Source: Parcubacteria group bacterium
Lineage (GTDB): Bacteria > Patescibacteriota > Minisyncoccia > Portnoybacterales > UBA2143
Length of the DNA stretch: 38,416 bases
Direction of reading: 5' to 3'
Assembly (NCBI GenBank): GCA_013203625.1
Contig: JABMPX010000003.1
Location: 1-38,416 of the forward strand
Shown: piece after piece, positions 5,866-14,707 of the stretch
Position numbering within the stretch: the first letter of the stretch is position 1
Layout: each line of letters starts with the position of its first letter
Notes under the pieces: model-generated
Told to the model about the DNA's origin: nothing
Databases searched by the model: none
The model's input: the letters and a program-made list of their open reading frames with translations, nothing else
Program-made: the position numbers and the translations under genes

Positions 5866-7633
5866 TCAAAACCTTTAAAAAAACTTCCTGTGGAATGTTA
5901 ATCCTGCCAATTGCTTTCATTTTTTTCTTGCCTTTTTTCTGCTTTTCCAGTAATTTCTTTTTGCGAGTGTAATCTCCGCCATATAAATAACCGGTTACGT
6001 CCTTGCGCATAGCGCTAATGGTTTCCCGAGCAATAATTTTCCCTCCAATAGCTGCTTGAATAGAAACTGCAAAAAGCTGTTTTGGAATAACGCTCTTTAG
6101 CTTTTTAACTAATGCTCTAGCTTCCCGTTCTGATTTTGTTTTATGAACAATCCTAGCAAAAGCTTCTGCTTTTTCACTGGCAATAAGAATATCCATTCTA
6201 ACCAAATCAGATGTCTGATAATCTATTATTTCGTAATTCATTGAAGCATAACCAGCTGTAGTATTTTTTAACTGGTCATAAAAATCAATAATAATTTCGT
6301 TCAGAGGAACTTTATATTTCAAAACAACTTTTTCTGCGCTTAGATATTCTGTATCCTGATAAAGTCCTCTTGTCTTTTTCAATAATTTCATAATCGTACC
6401 TAAAAACTGGCTTGGTAAAATTATTTCTAAAATTACCCATGGTTCTTGAATTTCTTTAATATCTCCTACTTCAGGCAAATCTGAAGCTGAAGTAACAGTC
6501 AAATGTTCTTCTTTTTTAGTAATTAACTTGTAGCTAACAGATGGAGAAGTAACAATTAAATTTAATTGGTATTCCCTTTTCAGCCGTTCCAAAACTATTT
6601 CTAAATGAAGCATGCCTAAAAATCCAGCTCGAAATCCGCGTCCTAGCCCTTGGCATGATTCTGGTTCATATTGTAGAGAAGCATCGCTTAATTTAAGCTT
6701 GCCTAAGCTGTCTTTAAGTAAATCATGATCATTGCTCTCAACTGGATAAAAACTAGCAAAAACCATTGACTTTGGCTCTTCATAGCCGGGCAAGGAAACA
6801 GAAGAGGCATTTTTTCCTAGAATTGATCCTATTGTATCTCCTACTCTGCACTGGCCTACATTTTTTAATCCAGTAGCTATATAGCCGATTCCTCCTGATT
6901 CAAGTAAATCAGTTTTAACCATTTGAGGCTTAAGCAAACCAACTTCTATTACTTCAGACACGGATTCAGAAGCCATCATTTTAATTTTGTCACCAGCTTT
7001 TACCTTGCCATCAACAATCCTGACATAAGCAAGAACTCCTTTGTAAGAATCGTATTTTGAATCAAAAATTAAAGCCCGTAAAGGACTTTCTAAGTCAATA
7101 ACCGGCTCTGGGACTTTTTTAATAATAGCTTGTAAAACTTTGTCTATATTAGTCCCTTGCTTGGCTGAAATCTCAATAATTTCTTCTTTATCTATATTCA
7201 ATAATTTACTTACTTCTAGAATTGTTTCTTCTATTTTGGCATGAGCTAAATCAATTTTATTAACTATTGGAATAATAGATAAATTCTGCTCCTGAGCTAA
7301 ATGAAGATTAGCTAAAGTTTGAGCCTGAATGCCCTGACTGGCGTCTATTAATAGGATTGCGCCTTCTACGGCTGCTAAACTGCGCGAAACCTCGTAAGAA
7401 AAATCAACATGCCCAGGAGTATCAATCAAATTTAAAATATATCCATTGTATTTCATTTGAACCGGCTGAAGTTTAATAGTAATTCCTTTTTCTTTTTCCA
7501 AGTCCATCATATCTAAAAACTGAGCCCGCATTTCTCTTTGTCCAATAGTCCCAGTTATTTCTAAAAGCCGGTCAGCCAAAGTTGACTTGCCATGATCTAC
7601 ATGACTAATTATTACAAAATTACGAATGTTCAT
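5858..7633 (-). CDS. lepA: Elongation factor 4 (LepA), ribosome-associated GTPase
   Basis: 591 aa from the chosen ATG, the usual LepA size. LepA binds ribosomes and affects elongation and 30S biogenesis. G1 HVDHGKST at residues 11-18, G3 DTPGHVDF, G4 NKIDL; the EF-G-like domains and the LepA-specific C-terminal domain with RKDVTGYLYGGDYTRKKKLLEKQKKGKKKMK are intact. The ORF track starts nine codons earlier (MYKRPCLKT), but that would overlap murJ; MNIRNFVIISHVDHGKS is where known LepA proteins begin and it lies 5 nt after the murJ stop. It closes the glycan operon, an unusual companion for it. Confidence 0.96.
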   Translation of the reverse strand: MNIRNFVIISHVDHGKSTLADRLLEITGTIGQREMRAQFLDMMDLEKEKGITIKLQPVQMKYNGYILNLIDTPGHVDFSYEVSRSLAAVEGAILLIDASQGIQAQTLANLHLAQEQNLSIIPIVNKIDLAHAKIEETILEVSKLLNIDKEEIIEISAKQGTNIDKVLQAIIKKVPEPVIDLESPLRALIFDSKYDSYKGVLAYVRIVDGKVKAGDKIKMMASESVSEVIEVGLLKPQMVKTDLLESGGIGYIATGLKNVGQCRVGDTIGSILGKNASSVSLPGYEEPKSMVFASFYPVESNDHDLLKDSLGKLKLSDASLQYEPESCQGLGRGFRAGFLGMLHLEIVLERLKREYQLNLIVTSPSVSYKLITKKEEHLTVTSASDLPEVGDIKEIQEPWVILEIILPSQFLGTIMKLLKKTRGLYQDTEYLSAEKVVLKYKVPLNEIIIDFYDQLKNTTAGYASMNYEIIDYQTSDLVRMDILIASEKAEAFARIVHKTKSEREARALVKKLKSVIPKQLFAVSIQAAIGGKIIARETISAMRKDVTGYLYGGDYTRKKKLLEKQKKGKKKMKAIGRINIPQEVFLKVLKK

Positions 7634-7638
7634 TGTTT

Positions 7639-8976
7639 TCAGGCACGGCCTCTTATACATTTTAGTTTTCTTCTAAAAGCGATAAATAATAGGATGAAGT
7701 AGAGAATACTTCCGGCTGAAAAACCTAATGCTAGGCCAGGAACTCCCATTGATTGAGATAGAATCCAAGCAATGGATAAACGAAAAACTGTTGCAAAAAG
7801 TCCGATAATAAATGGTGTTTTAGTATCTTCTAATGCAAAAAAGCCGCGCAAAAATAACAGGATTAAAGCTTCAGCAAAAAGTCCGATTGAGAAATATGAC
7901 AAGGTTTGATAAGTTAGAATAATATTATCAACATTAAAACGGCCAGTTCCTAAAATAATTCGGACAATAGGTTCGCGCAGGAGGATAAATAAAGCGGTTG
8001 CAGGCAGGATATAAAAAAGAATTCTACGAGCAGTGTGGGAAAATGTTTTAACAAAATTGCTTATATCTCTCTTCTGAGCTGCTTCTGAAAGCTTAGGAAA
8101 AGCAGCTAGAACAAAAGAAAGACCAAAAACGCCTAATGGAAAGCTCCAAATATTAAAAGCTAGATTGTAAACAGCAATACTGCCTATGGTCAAAAAAGAA
8201 GCAAAAACAGTCATTACCCAAAAATTAATCTGCGAAAGCGCCAAGCTCAAAACACGGGCTGGCATAATTTTAAAAATCCTCTGAACTCCTTCAAATTTAA
8301 AATCAAAAACTGGCCTCCATCTAAATCCACAAAGATAAGCGCTGGGCACTTGAATTAACATATGCATAAAAGCGCCCAGAACTACGCCATAAGCTAATCC
8401 TAAAAGACCAAAATATTTAACTAAAACCAAAGCGCCAAAAATAATGCCTATGTTGTACATAATTGGTCCCAAAGAATAAACTAGGAAACGTTTGAAACTC
8501 TGTAAAATTCCTCCAAAAACAGCGCTTAACCCTAAAAACAAAGGGCTTAAGAACATAATTCTGGTTAATTGGATGCTTAAAGATAACTTTTCTGGATCAA
8601 AACCAGGAACAATTAATTTCATTAACCAAGGGGTGAATATAACAAAAATAAAAGAAATGACAATCAAAGACAAAGTCATCAAATTAAGAACGCTATTAGC
8701 CAAATGCCAAGATTTCTCCTTGTCTTTCTGCAGATAACTCACAAAAACAGGAATAAAACCAGCTGAAATAGCGCCAAAAACCAGCAATGAATAAACTAAA
8801 TCAGGAATACGAAAAGCAGCATAATAAATATCAAGTTCATCCCCTGCTCCAAACTGACCAGCTAAAATTCGATCTCTAATTAACCCTAGCAATCGGCTAA
8901 CCAAAGAAGCCGCTCCCAAAATGAAAGCGGCTGCAGCAATAGTTTTTGATTTGTTGTTAAAAAAATCTTTTAGCAT
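7639..8976 (-). CDS. murJ: MurJ/MviN-family lipid flippase
   Basis: 445 aa with about 12 TM segments; classical MurJ has about 510 aa and 14 TMs, so this is a short version. N-terminal signature SLVSRLLGLIRDRILAGQFG and the following FRIPDLVYSLLVFGAISAGFIPVF are diagnostic of MviN. MurJ flips lipid II; in this position, after glycosyltransferases and a polyprenyl sugar-phosphate transferase, it could instead (or also) flip a polyprenyl-linked surface glycan, since both roles are done by the MOP superfamily. Starts 12 nt after the DUF4012 stop. Confidence 0.93.
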   Translation of the reverse strand: MLKDFFNNKSKTIAAAAFILGAASLVSRLLGLIRDRILAGQFGAGDELDIYYAAFRIPDLVYSLLVFGAISAGFIPVFVSYLQKDKEKSWHLANSVLNLMTLSLIVISFIFVIFTPWLMKLIVPGFDPEKLSLSIQLTRIMFLSPLFLGLSAVFGGILQSFKRFLVYSLGPIMYNIGIIFGALVLVKYFGLLGLAYGVVLGAFMHMLIQVPSAYLCGFRWRPVFDFKFEGVQRIFKIMPARVLSLALSQINFWVMTVFASFLTIGSIAVYNLAFNIWSFPLGVFGLSFVLAAFPKLSEAAQKRDISNFVKTFSHTARRILFYILPATALFILLREPIVRIILGTGRFNVDNIILTYQTLSYFSIGLFAEALILLFLRGFFALEDTKTPFIIGLFATVFRLSIAWILSQSMGVPGLALGFSAGSILYFILLFIAFRRKLKCIRGRA

Positions 8977-8988
8977 ACTTTACTTATT

Positions 8989-11382
8989 TTAAAAGTTAAA
9001 AGTTGCGCCTAAAAATCTATCTATCTTTAAATCGCTTTCGTAATTTAAAATCCCTAATTCTTGATTTATTGCATCTGGATATTTCCATGATACCTGCCAA
9101 TTTTCTGGAAATTTTAATTTATGACTGAATTGACTACCAATGCTGCCTAATTGCTTTTGTGTTAATAAACTATAACTATCTACTGATTTCGTCAAGTCGA
9201 TTTTAAATGGCAGCCTATATTTATAAATCAAAACAACTGTTTCACCCGGACTGATATAAGTCCAGTTCCCAAAAACAGTTTTTCCGCTTTCCTGAAGAAT
9301 ATGAGTTCCTGTTTTTTTATCAATAACCATTTTACTCTCAATTTCATTTATTAAAGAATCTGTTTTAAAACCTTGTTCTTGATAATCAATTGGCGGCTGA
9401 TAAATTTCTAAACTTTGGCCTTGAGCTGAAATTAATTCACTGCCTAATGGCAGATAAACTCTTAGATAATTAGTGTTGACTCTATTCCACCAATCATATT
9501 TAGACTGACCGCCTTGATGCTTTCGAGTAACTGTCAAGGTGTCAATAATTGAACCGTCTGGCTGAATTTCTGCTTGGTGTTCAATTGTTTCCCTAACCAT
9601 CTTATCGGTCTTATACCCATTAATATTAGAAGAGACAACACTTAAATAATCCTTATCAGTGGATAAAATCTTGCCAGCCCAGCCCCATTCAATAGCTAAT
9701 TCCTCTAATGCTGGATTATTGAAATAAGCTAAAATATGCTTTTCTTCAAAACAGTTAAAAATAATTTCCAGCGCTTCTTTTCTTTCTTGAGAAGACAATT
9801 GATTTAGAGCATGAATAAATTTAGGAGCAAAGTCAGCTAAAATCTTCTTTGGGCGGTTTAGCTCTTTATCATAATCAACTTCTACTTTGTGCTGAATTAA
9901 TTCAACAAAATTATCTTGAGTTAAAACAACATCATACTCAGGCATAGAAATTGGGCCAGTTAATTCTAAAAGACGTTCAATAAGCGTTGGAGTTAAACTA
10001 ATTACTCCATCTGTGGTTGGCCCGCCTGTCTTTTCATAAAACCAAGATATTTTCTGGGCAGAAGTTGGAAAATCAGCAAACCAGTTAGCATCATGCATTG
10101 ACCAGGCAGTGCTAATTTTTTGAATTGGCTGAGGCGGGATAATCTTTTCATGAAGCTGACCATCGGCATTAAAAATGCCATCAATGAAAAGGTCTTTTAT
10201 TTCTCCTCTATCTAAAGTTAAAAGACCGTAAGTGCCGATAAATCCGCCTGTAGCCCTGATTTCGCTATTATTCTGGAAAATCAATAAATATTGGCGTGGG
10301 TTATCATGCCCCAAGAAATCCAGCAAAGCCTCTGAATAATCCAATGCCTGAGCAAGCATTTCTTCAATTAAGGGCAATTTTTCTTTTAAAGAAACTACTC
10401 CTTCCTGGATTTCAACAGGAAGAACATTAATATCAACTTGTTCAAGCTCTTGATTAGCTGATTTAATTCCGAGCAAGGCATTATTTAAATCATCTCTACT
10501 AATGTTTATAGAATCAGACAATGAATTTTTTTTAGAAGCAAGAATATTGTTTTTGGTTTCGCCTGGCAAATTAATTAAATTAAATAAATTATCAAAAGAA
10601 AATAAATTTACTGCTGAAGCCAATTTCTGTCCGGACTGAGCTAAATTCTCGCCAACTTTGACCAGATGACTTCCTGAAGAAATTAATGAAGAACCCGGCA
10701 AACTATCTAAAATACCTAAAGTTAATCTGCCTAATTTTTTGATTTCTTGATGAGCTTTAAAAAAGTTTGCATGAGCTGAACTAAAATTCTGTTCAGCTGT
10801 TTGCCAATCAGCTTGCTCTAATGAATTTTGGGCTGATAATAGGCTCTGGTAAGCAGATAAACTATTAGCCAGAACATTCTCTTTGATTTCAAATCCTTGG
10901 TTTAACCAAGCAGCAGTTGGGACAAGCAAGGCAATAAAAAAACCAACTATTAAAAAGCCGATTAAAGGTCTGGAATAAATTTTCTTCTTGCGCGTGATTT
11001 CTGATAAAGGAAATTTCTGGGAAGCTGCTTCTGGAAAATAAAAATCCTCTATGCTGGCAAGATTTGTTTTTTGCCGAACGCTTAAAAAGCTATCATCTGC
11101 ACCAAACTCTTCCAATTCAAATAGAATTTCTTCCTTGGTTGGCAAATTTTCAGTTTCTACTGGTTTTGGTTCAGACGAAATTTTAAGCTTTGATTCGTTT
11201 TGCGCTTCAAAATCTGATTTGACATTTATTGCCTTTTCTCTCTGCAAGTCTTCTTGTTTTGTTCTTCTATCTCTTAAATCTAAAACTGTTTGTATTTTTT
11301 TTATTTTCTCTACATCCAAATCGCCCTTATTAGTAACAGGCTTGATGTCAAATAAAGCAGTTAAGATGCGGTTAGGATACAT
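8989..11382 (-). CDS. DUF4012 large surface protein
   Basis: 797 aa from the chosen start. A charged cytoplasmic N-terminus (about 135 residues) precedes one TM (PLIGFLIVGFFIALLVPTAAW, about 139-160), then a large extracytoplasmic region starting with helical repeats and continuing with the DUF4012 core, including YLLIFQNNSEIRATGGFIGTYG, the family's most conserved segment. DUF4012 proteins occur in CPR and Gram-positive bacteria near glycan genes; their activity is not known to me. The track's earlier start (31 codons) overlaps the upstream gene by 86 nt; the internal ATG (MYPNRILTALF) follows that gene's stop by 7 nt and is preceded by a perfect TG-G-TATAAT 6 nt away, so I prefer it. Confidence 0.85.
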   Translation of the reverse strand: MYPNRILTALFDIKPVTNKGDLDVEKIKKIQTVLDLRDRRTKQEDLQREKAINVKSDFEAQNESKLKISSEPKPVETENLPTKEEILFELEEFGADDSFLSVRQKTNLASIEDFYFPEAASQKFPLSEITRKKKIYSRPLIGFLIVGFFIALLVPTAAWLNQGFEIKENVLANSLSAYQSLLSAQNSLEQADWQTAEQNFSSAHANFFKAHQEIKKLGRLTLGILDSLPGSSLISSGSHLVKVGENLAQSGQKLASAVNLFSFDNLFNLINLPGETKNNILASKKNSLSDSINISRDDLNNALLGIKSANQELEQVDINVLPVEIQEGVVSLKEKLPLIEEMLAQALDYSEALLDFLGHDNPRQYLLIFQNNSEIRATGGFIGTYGLLTLDRGEIKDLFIDGIFNADGQLHEKIIPPQPIQKISTAWSMHDANWFADFPTSAQKISWFYEKTGGPTTDGVISLTPTLIERLLELTGPISMPEYDVVLTQDNFVELIQHKVEVDYDKELNRPKKILADFAPKFIHALNQLSSQERKEALEIIFNCFEEKHILAYFNNPALEELAIEWGWAGKILSTDKDYLSVVSSNINGYKTDKMVRETIEHQAEIQPDGSIIDTLTVTRKHQGGQSKYDWWNRVNTNYLRVYLPLGSELISAQGQSLEIYQPPIDYQEQGFKTDSLINEIESKMVIDKKTGTHILQESGKTVFGNWTYISPGETVVLIYKYRLPFKIDLTKSVDSYSLLTQKQLGSIGSQFSHKLKFPENWQVSWKYPDAINQELGILNYESDLKIDRFLGATFNF

Positions 11383-11388
11383 ACGCCT

Positions 11389-11397
11389 ATTATACCA
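11389..11397 (-). promoter_or_regulatory. Extended -10 promoter of the DUF4012 gene
   Basis: TGGTATAAT, ending 6 nt before the ATG. The box contains the TAA stop codon of the upstream glycosyltransferase. No good -35, as expected for an extended -10 promoter. It would give a leaderless mRNA. Confidence 0.55.
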
Positions 11398-12502
11398 CAG
11401 AAAGATAAATATCCATTGTCTCCTGAGCTGTTTTAAGCCAATCGTATTTCTTAATTCTTTTAAATCCTTGTTCAATAAGTTTTTTTTGAAGATTTTTATC
11501 TTCTAAAACCTGTTTAATTTTTTTAGCCATATCATCAATATTCTCCGGATTAAAATATACAGCTGCTTTACCTAAAATCTCCGGCAAACAAGATGAATTT
11601 GAACAAACCACTGGTATTCCATAAGCCATTGCTTCTAATGGCGGCAAGCCGAAACCTTCGCATAATGAAGGAAAAACATAAACAGAGGCATTTTTATATA
11701 AAGTAAACAATTCTTTATCTGAAACAAAATCAGTAAAAATTATCTGTTTTGAATTTGAGAATTGGTTTTGTATTCTCTTGTAAAAATAATCTATCTCTCC
11801 CACTAAAATCAATTGCAAATCCATTTGAGAGTCTTTTACTAACTTATTAAAAGCTAAAATCAATCGCTCTAAATTCTTGTGAGGATACGCATTGCCTACG
11901 TAGAGCAAATATTCTTTGGGGGCTGCCCCCAGTACTCTGGGAGCAGCCCCCAAAGATACTCCCTCATAAATTACCTTAATTTTTTCTTTTCTAACTCTGA
12001 AATACTTTAAAATATCTTTTTTAGTATAATTAGAAACAACAATAATTTTTTTAGCTCTTTTAACAGCTGAAAAAATAACTATTTTATAAGCTAAGTTTTT
12101 TAATGAATACAGAAAAGGGCTTAAAGTAGAAGCGCGGCTTGTTGGGAATTTTTTTAAAATTAAATCATGAATAGTGATAATAAACGGCTTAAAATAAAAA
12201 ACCGGTACATTAAAATGTGGAAAATGCATCAAATCAATCCCTGCTTTCTGAATTTTAAATGGCATAAAAATCTGCTCTTTAAGGCTATACCATTTGTAAT
12301 CAGCTAAAACTTTTTTGAAATTGGGATTAGCTGGTTGATATTCATCCCAATTTTCCTTTCTTAGAAAAATAACAAATTTATTAGTTGAATTTACTTTTTC
12401 TAAATTCTCTACTAATTTCTGGACATAACGGCCTAATCCTTTTTGTTTGGGACCAAAAAATCGCGCATCTATCCCGATTTTAATTTGATTTTTTTTTCTC
12501 AT
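11390..12502 (-). CDS. GT4-family glycosyltransferase with in-frame palindrome
   Basis: 370 aa. Retaining GT-B enzyme of family GT4 (mannosyl/glucosyl-transferase type). N-terminal acceptor domain with GLGRYVQKLVENL, C-terminal donor domain starting at YLLYVGNAYPHKNLERLI and ending with the E-x7-E motif CEGFGLPPLEAMAYGIPVV. Between the two domains the sequence SLGAAPRVLGAAPKEY is encoded by a GC-rich palindrome (11914-11955) that looks inserted. The ATG overlaps the stop of the preceding GT gene (ATGA). Sugar specificity cannot be read. Confidence 0.93.
   Translation of the reverse strand: MRKKNQIKIGIDARFFGPKQKGLGRYVQKLVENLEKVNSTNKFVIFLRKENWDEYQPANPNFKKVLADYKWYSLKEQIFMPFKIQKAGIDLMHFPHFNVPVFYFKPFIITIHDLILKKFPTSRASTLSPFLYSLKNLAYKIVIFSAVKRAKKIIVVSNYTKKDILKYFRVRKEKIKVIYEGVSLGAAPRVLGAAPKEYLLYVGNAYPHKNLERLILAFNKLVKDSQMDLQLILVGEIDYFYKRIQNQFSNSKQIIFTDFVSDKELFTLYKNASVYVFPSLCEGFGLPPLEAMAYGIPVVCSNSSCLPEILGKAAVYFNPENIDDMAKKIKQVLEDKNLQKKLIEQGFKRIKKYDWLKTAQETMDIYLSVV
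11914..11955. repeat. 42 bp near-perfect palindrome inside a CDS
   Basis: Arms CTTTGGGGGCTGC and GCAGCCCCCAAAG (13 bp, perfect), then a C/A mismatch, then CCCAG/CTGGG around a TACT loop: 19 bp arms in 42 bp. It is in frame (14 codons), free of stops, and much more GC-rich than the surrounding gene. Confidence 0.85.
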
Positions 12503-13632
12503 TTTACCAGCATTTTTAATGTTTCTTTAGCGCATTTTTGCCAAGAAAACTTTTTGGCCTGTTCAATGCCTTTTTTAACTAATCGCTCTCTTAGTCCTTT
12601 GTCTGTCAAAATTGTTTCCATAGACCAAGCTAATTCATCAATGTTATAGGGATCAATCATTAATGCTCCCTGTCCAACTACTTCTGGCAAAGAAGAATTA
12701 CAAGAAACAATAGTTGGCTTGCCGCAAGCCATTGCCTCTAAAGGCGGGAATCCAAAACCCTCAAAAAAACTAGGATAAACAAAAATCTCAGCTAAATTGT
12801 AAAGACAGGGCTTGTCTGTTTCCTCAATAAAGCCAGTAAAAACTATATCTCGGCTGTATTTTGATTCTCTGGCTGTTCTTAGAATGTCTTGATAAAGCCA
12901 GCCTTTGGTTCCAGCAATAACCAATTGGATGGATTGTTCTTTTCTTAATAATTCAAACGCTTTAATCAATCCTATAAGATTCTTTCTGGGCTCAATAGTG
13001 CCGAAATAAAGAATGAATTTCTTTGGCAGCTTATATTTCTCCCTAATTTTCTTCTTAATTCCCGACTCATAATTCATAATTCTAAACTGTTTGCCTACTC
13101 CAGAATAAATCACCTTTATTTTACTTGGCTCAATTCCATAAATACTAATCAAATCATCTTTGGTTGATTGAGAAACAGCAATAATTTTATCTGCCTGTTT
13201 AGCTTCTTTCTGCGCATCTATTAAAAATTTCTGCCAAGCTCTTTTGCGCCAGGAAAAAAAATAAGGATAGCGCTCAAAAGATAAATCATGAAAAGTAACC
13301 ACTTTTTTACAATTAATTGACAAAGGAGCTGTAAAAAAATGCGGGTTAAAATAAACATCAACCTTGCCTAATAATTTATCTATTTTAGGCTGATTAAAAT
13401 ATCGCGTTCCTGCAAAAAAAAGACGATTAGGAATTCTAAAATTTTTTAAATAAACATTATCTAAAAAAAGCCAAGGATAATTTAACTCGGCTTTTTGATA
13501 AGCATTATAAAAAAGTTGATAATTAATTTTTGGATCAAGTGATAAAAGTTCGGACAATAGATTAATCGTATATTCCTCAACCCCAGTCCTTGTTCCTCGA
13601 GCCAAAACTCTAATGTCAATTCCAATGTTCAT
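12499..13632 (-). CDS. GT4-family glycosyltransferase
   Basis: 377 aa from the chosen start. GT-B fold: N-terminal GIDIRVLARGTRTGVEEYTINLL, donor domain from FILYFGTIEPRKNLIGLI, nucleotide-sugar motif EGFGFPPLEAMACGKPTIV. The track's start is 26 codons upstream, deep in the preceding gene; the ATG at 13632 has AAGGAG 7 nt before it and begins exactly where GT4 proteins begin (MNIGIDIRV), overlapping the upstream stop by 17 nt. The interdomain linker contains an odd stretch, RIMNYESGIKKK, encoded by a repetitive AATTATGAATTATGA-type sequence. Confidence 0.93.
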   Translation of the reverse strand: MNIGIDIRVLARGTRTGVEEYTINLLSELLSLDPKINYQLFYNAYQKAELNYPWLFLDNVYLKNFRIPNRLFFAGTRYFNQPKIDKLLGKVDVYFNPHFFTAPLSINCKKVVTFHDLSFERYPYFFSWRKRAWQKFLIDAQKEAKQADKIIAVSQSTKDDLISIYGIEPSKIKVIYSGVGKQFRIMNYESGIKKKIREKYKLPKKFILYFGTIEPRKNLIGLIKAFELLRKEQSIQLVIAGTKGWLYQDILRTARESKYSRDIVFTGFIEETDKPCLYNLAEIFVYPSFFEGFGFPPLEAMACGKPTIVSCNSSLPEVVGQGALMIDPYNIDELAWSMETILTDKGLRERLVKKGIEQAKKFSWQKCAKETLKMLVK

Positions 13633-14701
13633 AGATAAACTCCTTAATTCTTTGTTTGAACTTCTCCTGATCAAATTCCATTGCTTTTTCTCTAATAACT
13701 TTAGGATCAAAATTATTAGGATTAAACTTTTTCAAAACTTCTACTAAGCTTTTTTTTGTTTGTTCTTTAAAAAACAAACCTGTTACTTCTGGTTTAATAG
13801 TTTCCAGCGCGCCACCAGCTTGATAAGCAATAACTGGCCTGCCAGAAGCCATTGCTTCTACAGCTGTAATGCCAAAATCTTCTTCTTGAGGGAAAATAAA
13901 TGCCTGACAATGAGCATAGTAGTCCTTTAATTTATTATCTGAAACTAAGCCGACGAATTCTATGTTCCCCTTTGATATTTTTTCTAATCTTTTTCTGTCA
14001 GGACCATCGCCAATAATTTTTAATGGCAATCCTAATTGATTAAACGCTTCAATAGCCAAATCAATACGTTTGTATGGTAAAAAACGGCTGACTATAAGAA
14101 AATAATCATCTATCTTATCAGCCAAATAAAATAAATCTGTTTTAACTGGCGGATGAATAACTTTTGATTCCTGATGATAATATTTTCTTATACGCTGACT
14201 CACAAAATTAGAATTAGCAATAAATTTGTCTACCCGGGCTGCTGCTTGTTCGTCCCAAAGACGAATATAGTTCATAAAAAAAGGAATAATTTTTTTTATC
14301 GGTCCAGAATAACCAAATTCTTCAATATATCTATGAGAATCATCCCAGGCATAACGAATTGGCGTATGACAATAGCAAATATGGAGCGCCTTTGGCGAAG
14401 TAATCACACCCTTAGCATAACTGGCTGAATCAGAAAGGACTAAATCGTATTGAGAAAGATCAAATTGTTCAATAGCCAACGGCATTAACATTAAAAAGGG
14501 ACGATGATGCGATTTGACTAAAGGAACTTTTTGTAAAAAAGATGTTTTGATTTGACAATTTTTAAAAGCTGAACCAGTTCTTTTTTCATCATAAAGCAAG
14601 GTATAGATAGGCGCTTTTGGAAAAATTTGACAAAATGCCTCTAATACCCTCTCTGCCCCTCCGTATTGATTTAAGTAATCATGAACAAGAGCAACACGCA
14701 T
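13616..14701 (-). CDS. GT4-family glycosyltransferase (WbaZ-like)
   Basis: 361 aa. Starts MRVALVHDYLNQYGGAERVLE, the typical opening of WbaZ/mannosyltransferase-like GT4 enzymes; PIRYAWD in the acceptor domain; donor motif EEDFGITAVEAMASGRPVIAY near residue 285. Likely the first glycosyltransferase to extend the lipid-linked sugar made by the preceding gene, which ends 6 nt upstream. Donor and acceptor sugars are unknown. Confidence 0.93.
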   Translation of the reverse strand: MRVALVHDYLNQYGGAERVLEAFCQIFPKAPIYTLLYDEKRTGSAFKNCQIKTSFLQKVPLVKSHHRPFLMLMPLAIEQFDLSQYDLVLSDSASYAKGVITSPKALHICYCHTPIRYAWDDSHRYIEEFGYSGPIKKIIPFFMNYIRLWDEQAAARVDKFIANSNFVSQRIRKYYHQESKVIHPPVKTDLFYLADKIDDYFLIVSRFLPYKRIDLAIEAFNQLGLPLKIIGDGPDRKRLEKISKGNIEFVGLVSDNKLKDYYAHCQAFIFPQEEDFGITAVEAMASGRPVIAYQAGGALETIKPEVTGLFFKEQTKKSLVEVLKKFNPNNFDPKVIREKAMEFDQEKFKQRIKEFIYEHWN

Positions 14702-14707
14702 TAATTT

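Noticed and set aside
8989-11475. Longer DUF4012 start used by the ORF track
   Set aside because: It overlaps the upstream GT by 86 nt, and the first 31 residues are translated GT sequence; the internal ATG has a promoter in front.
11051-11506. Plus-strand ORF of 151 aa, the largest on the opposite strand
   Set aside because: It is antisense to DUF4012 and the GT end, is Ser/Leu/Phe-rich as expected of a shadow frame, and has no promoter or Shine-Dalgarno.
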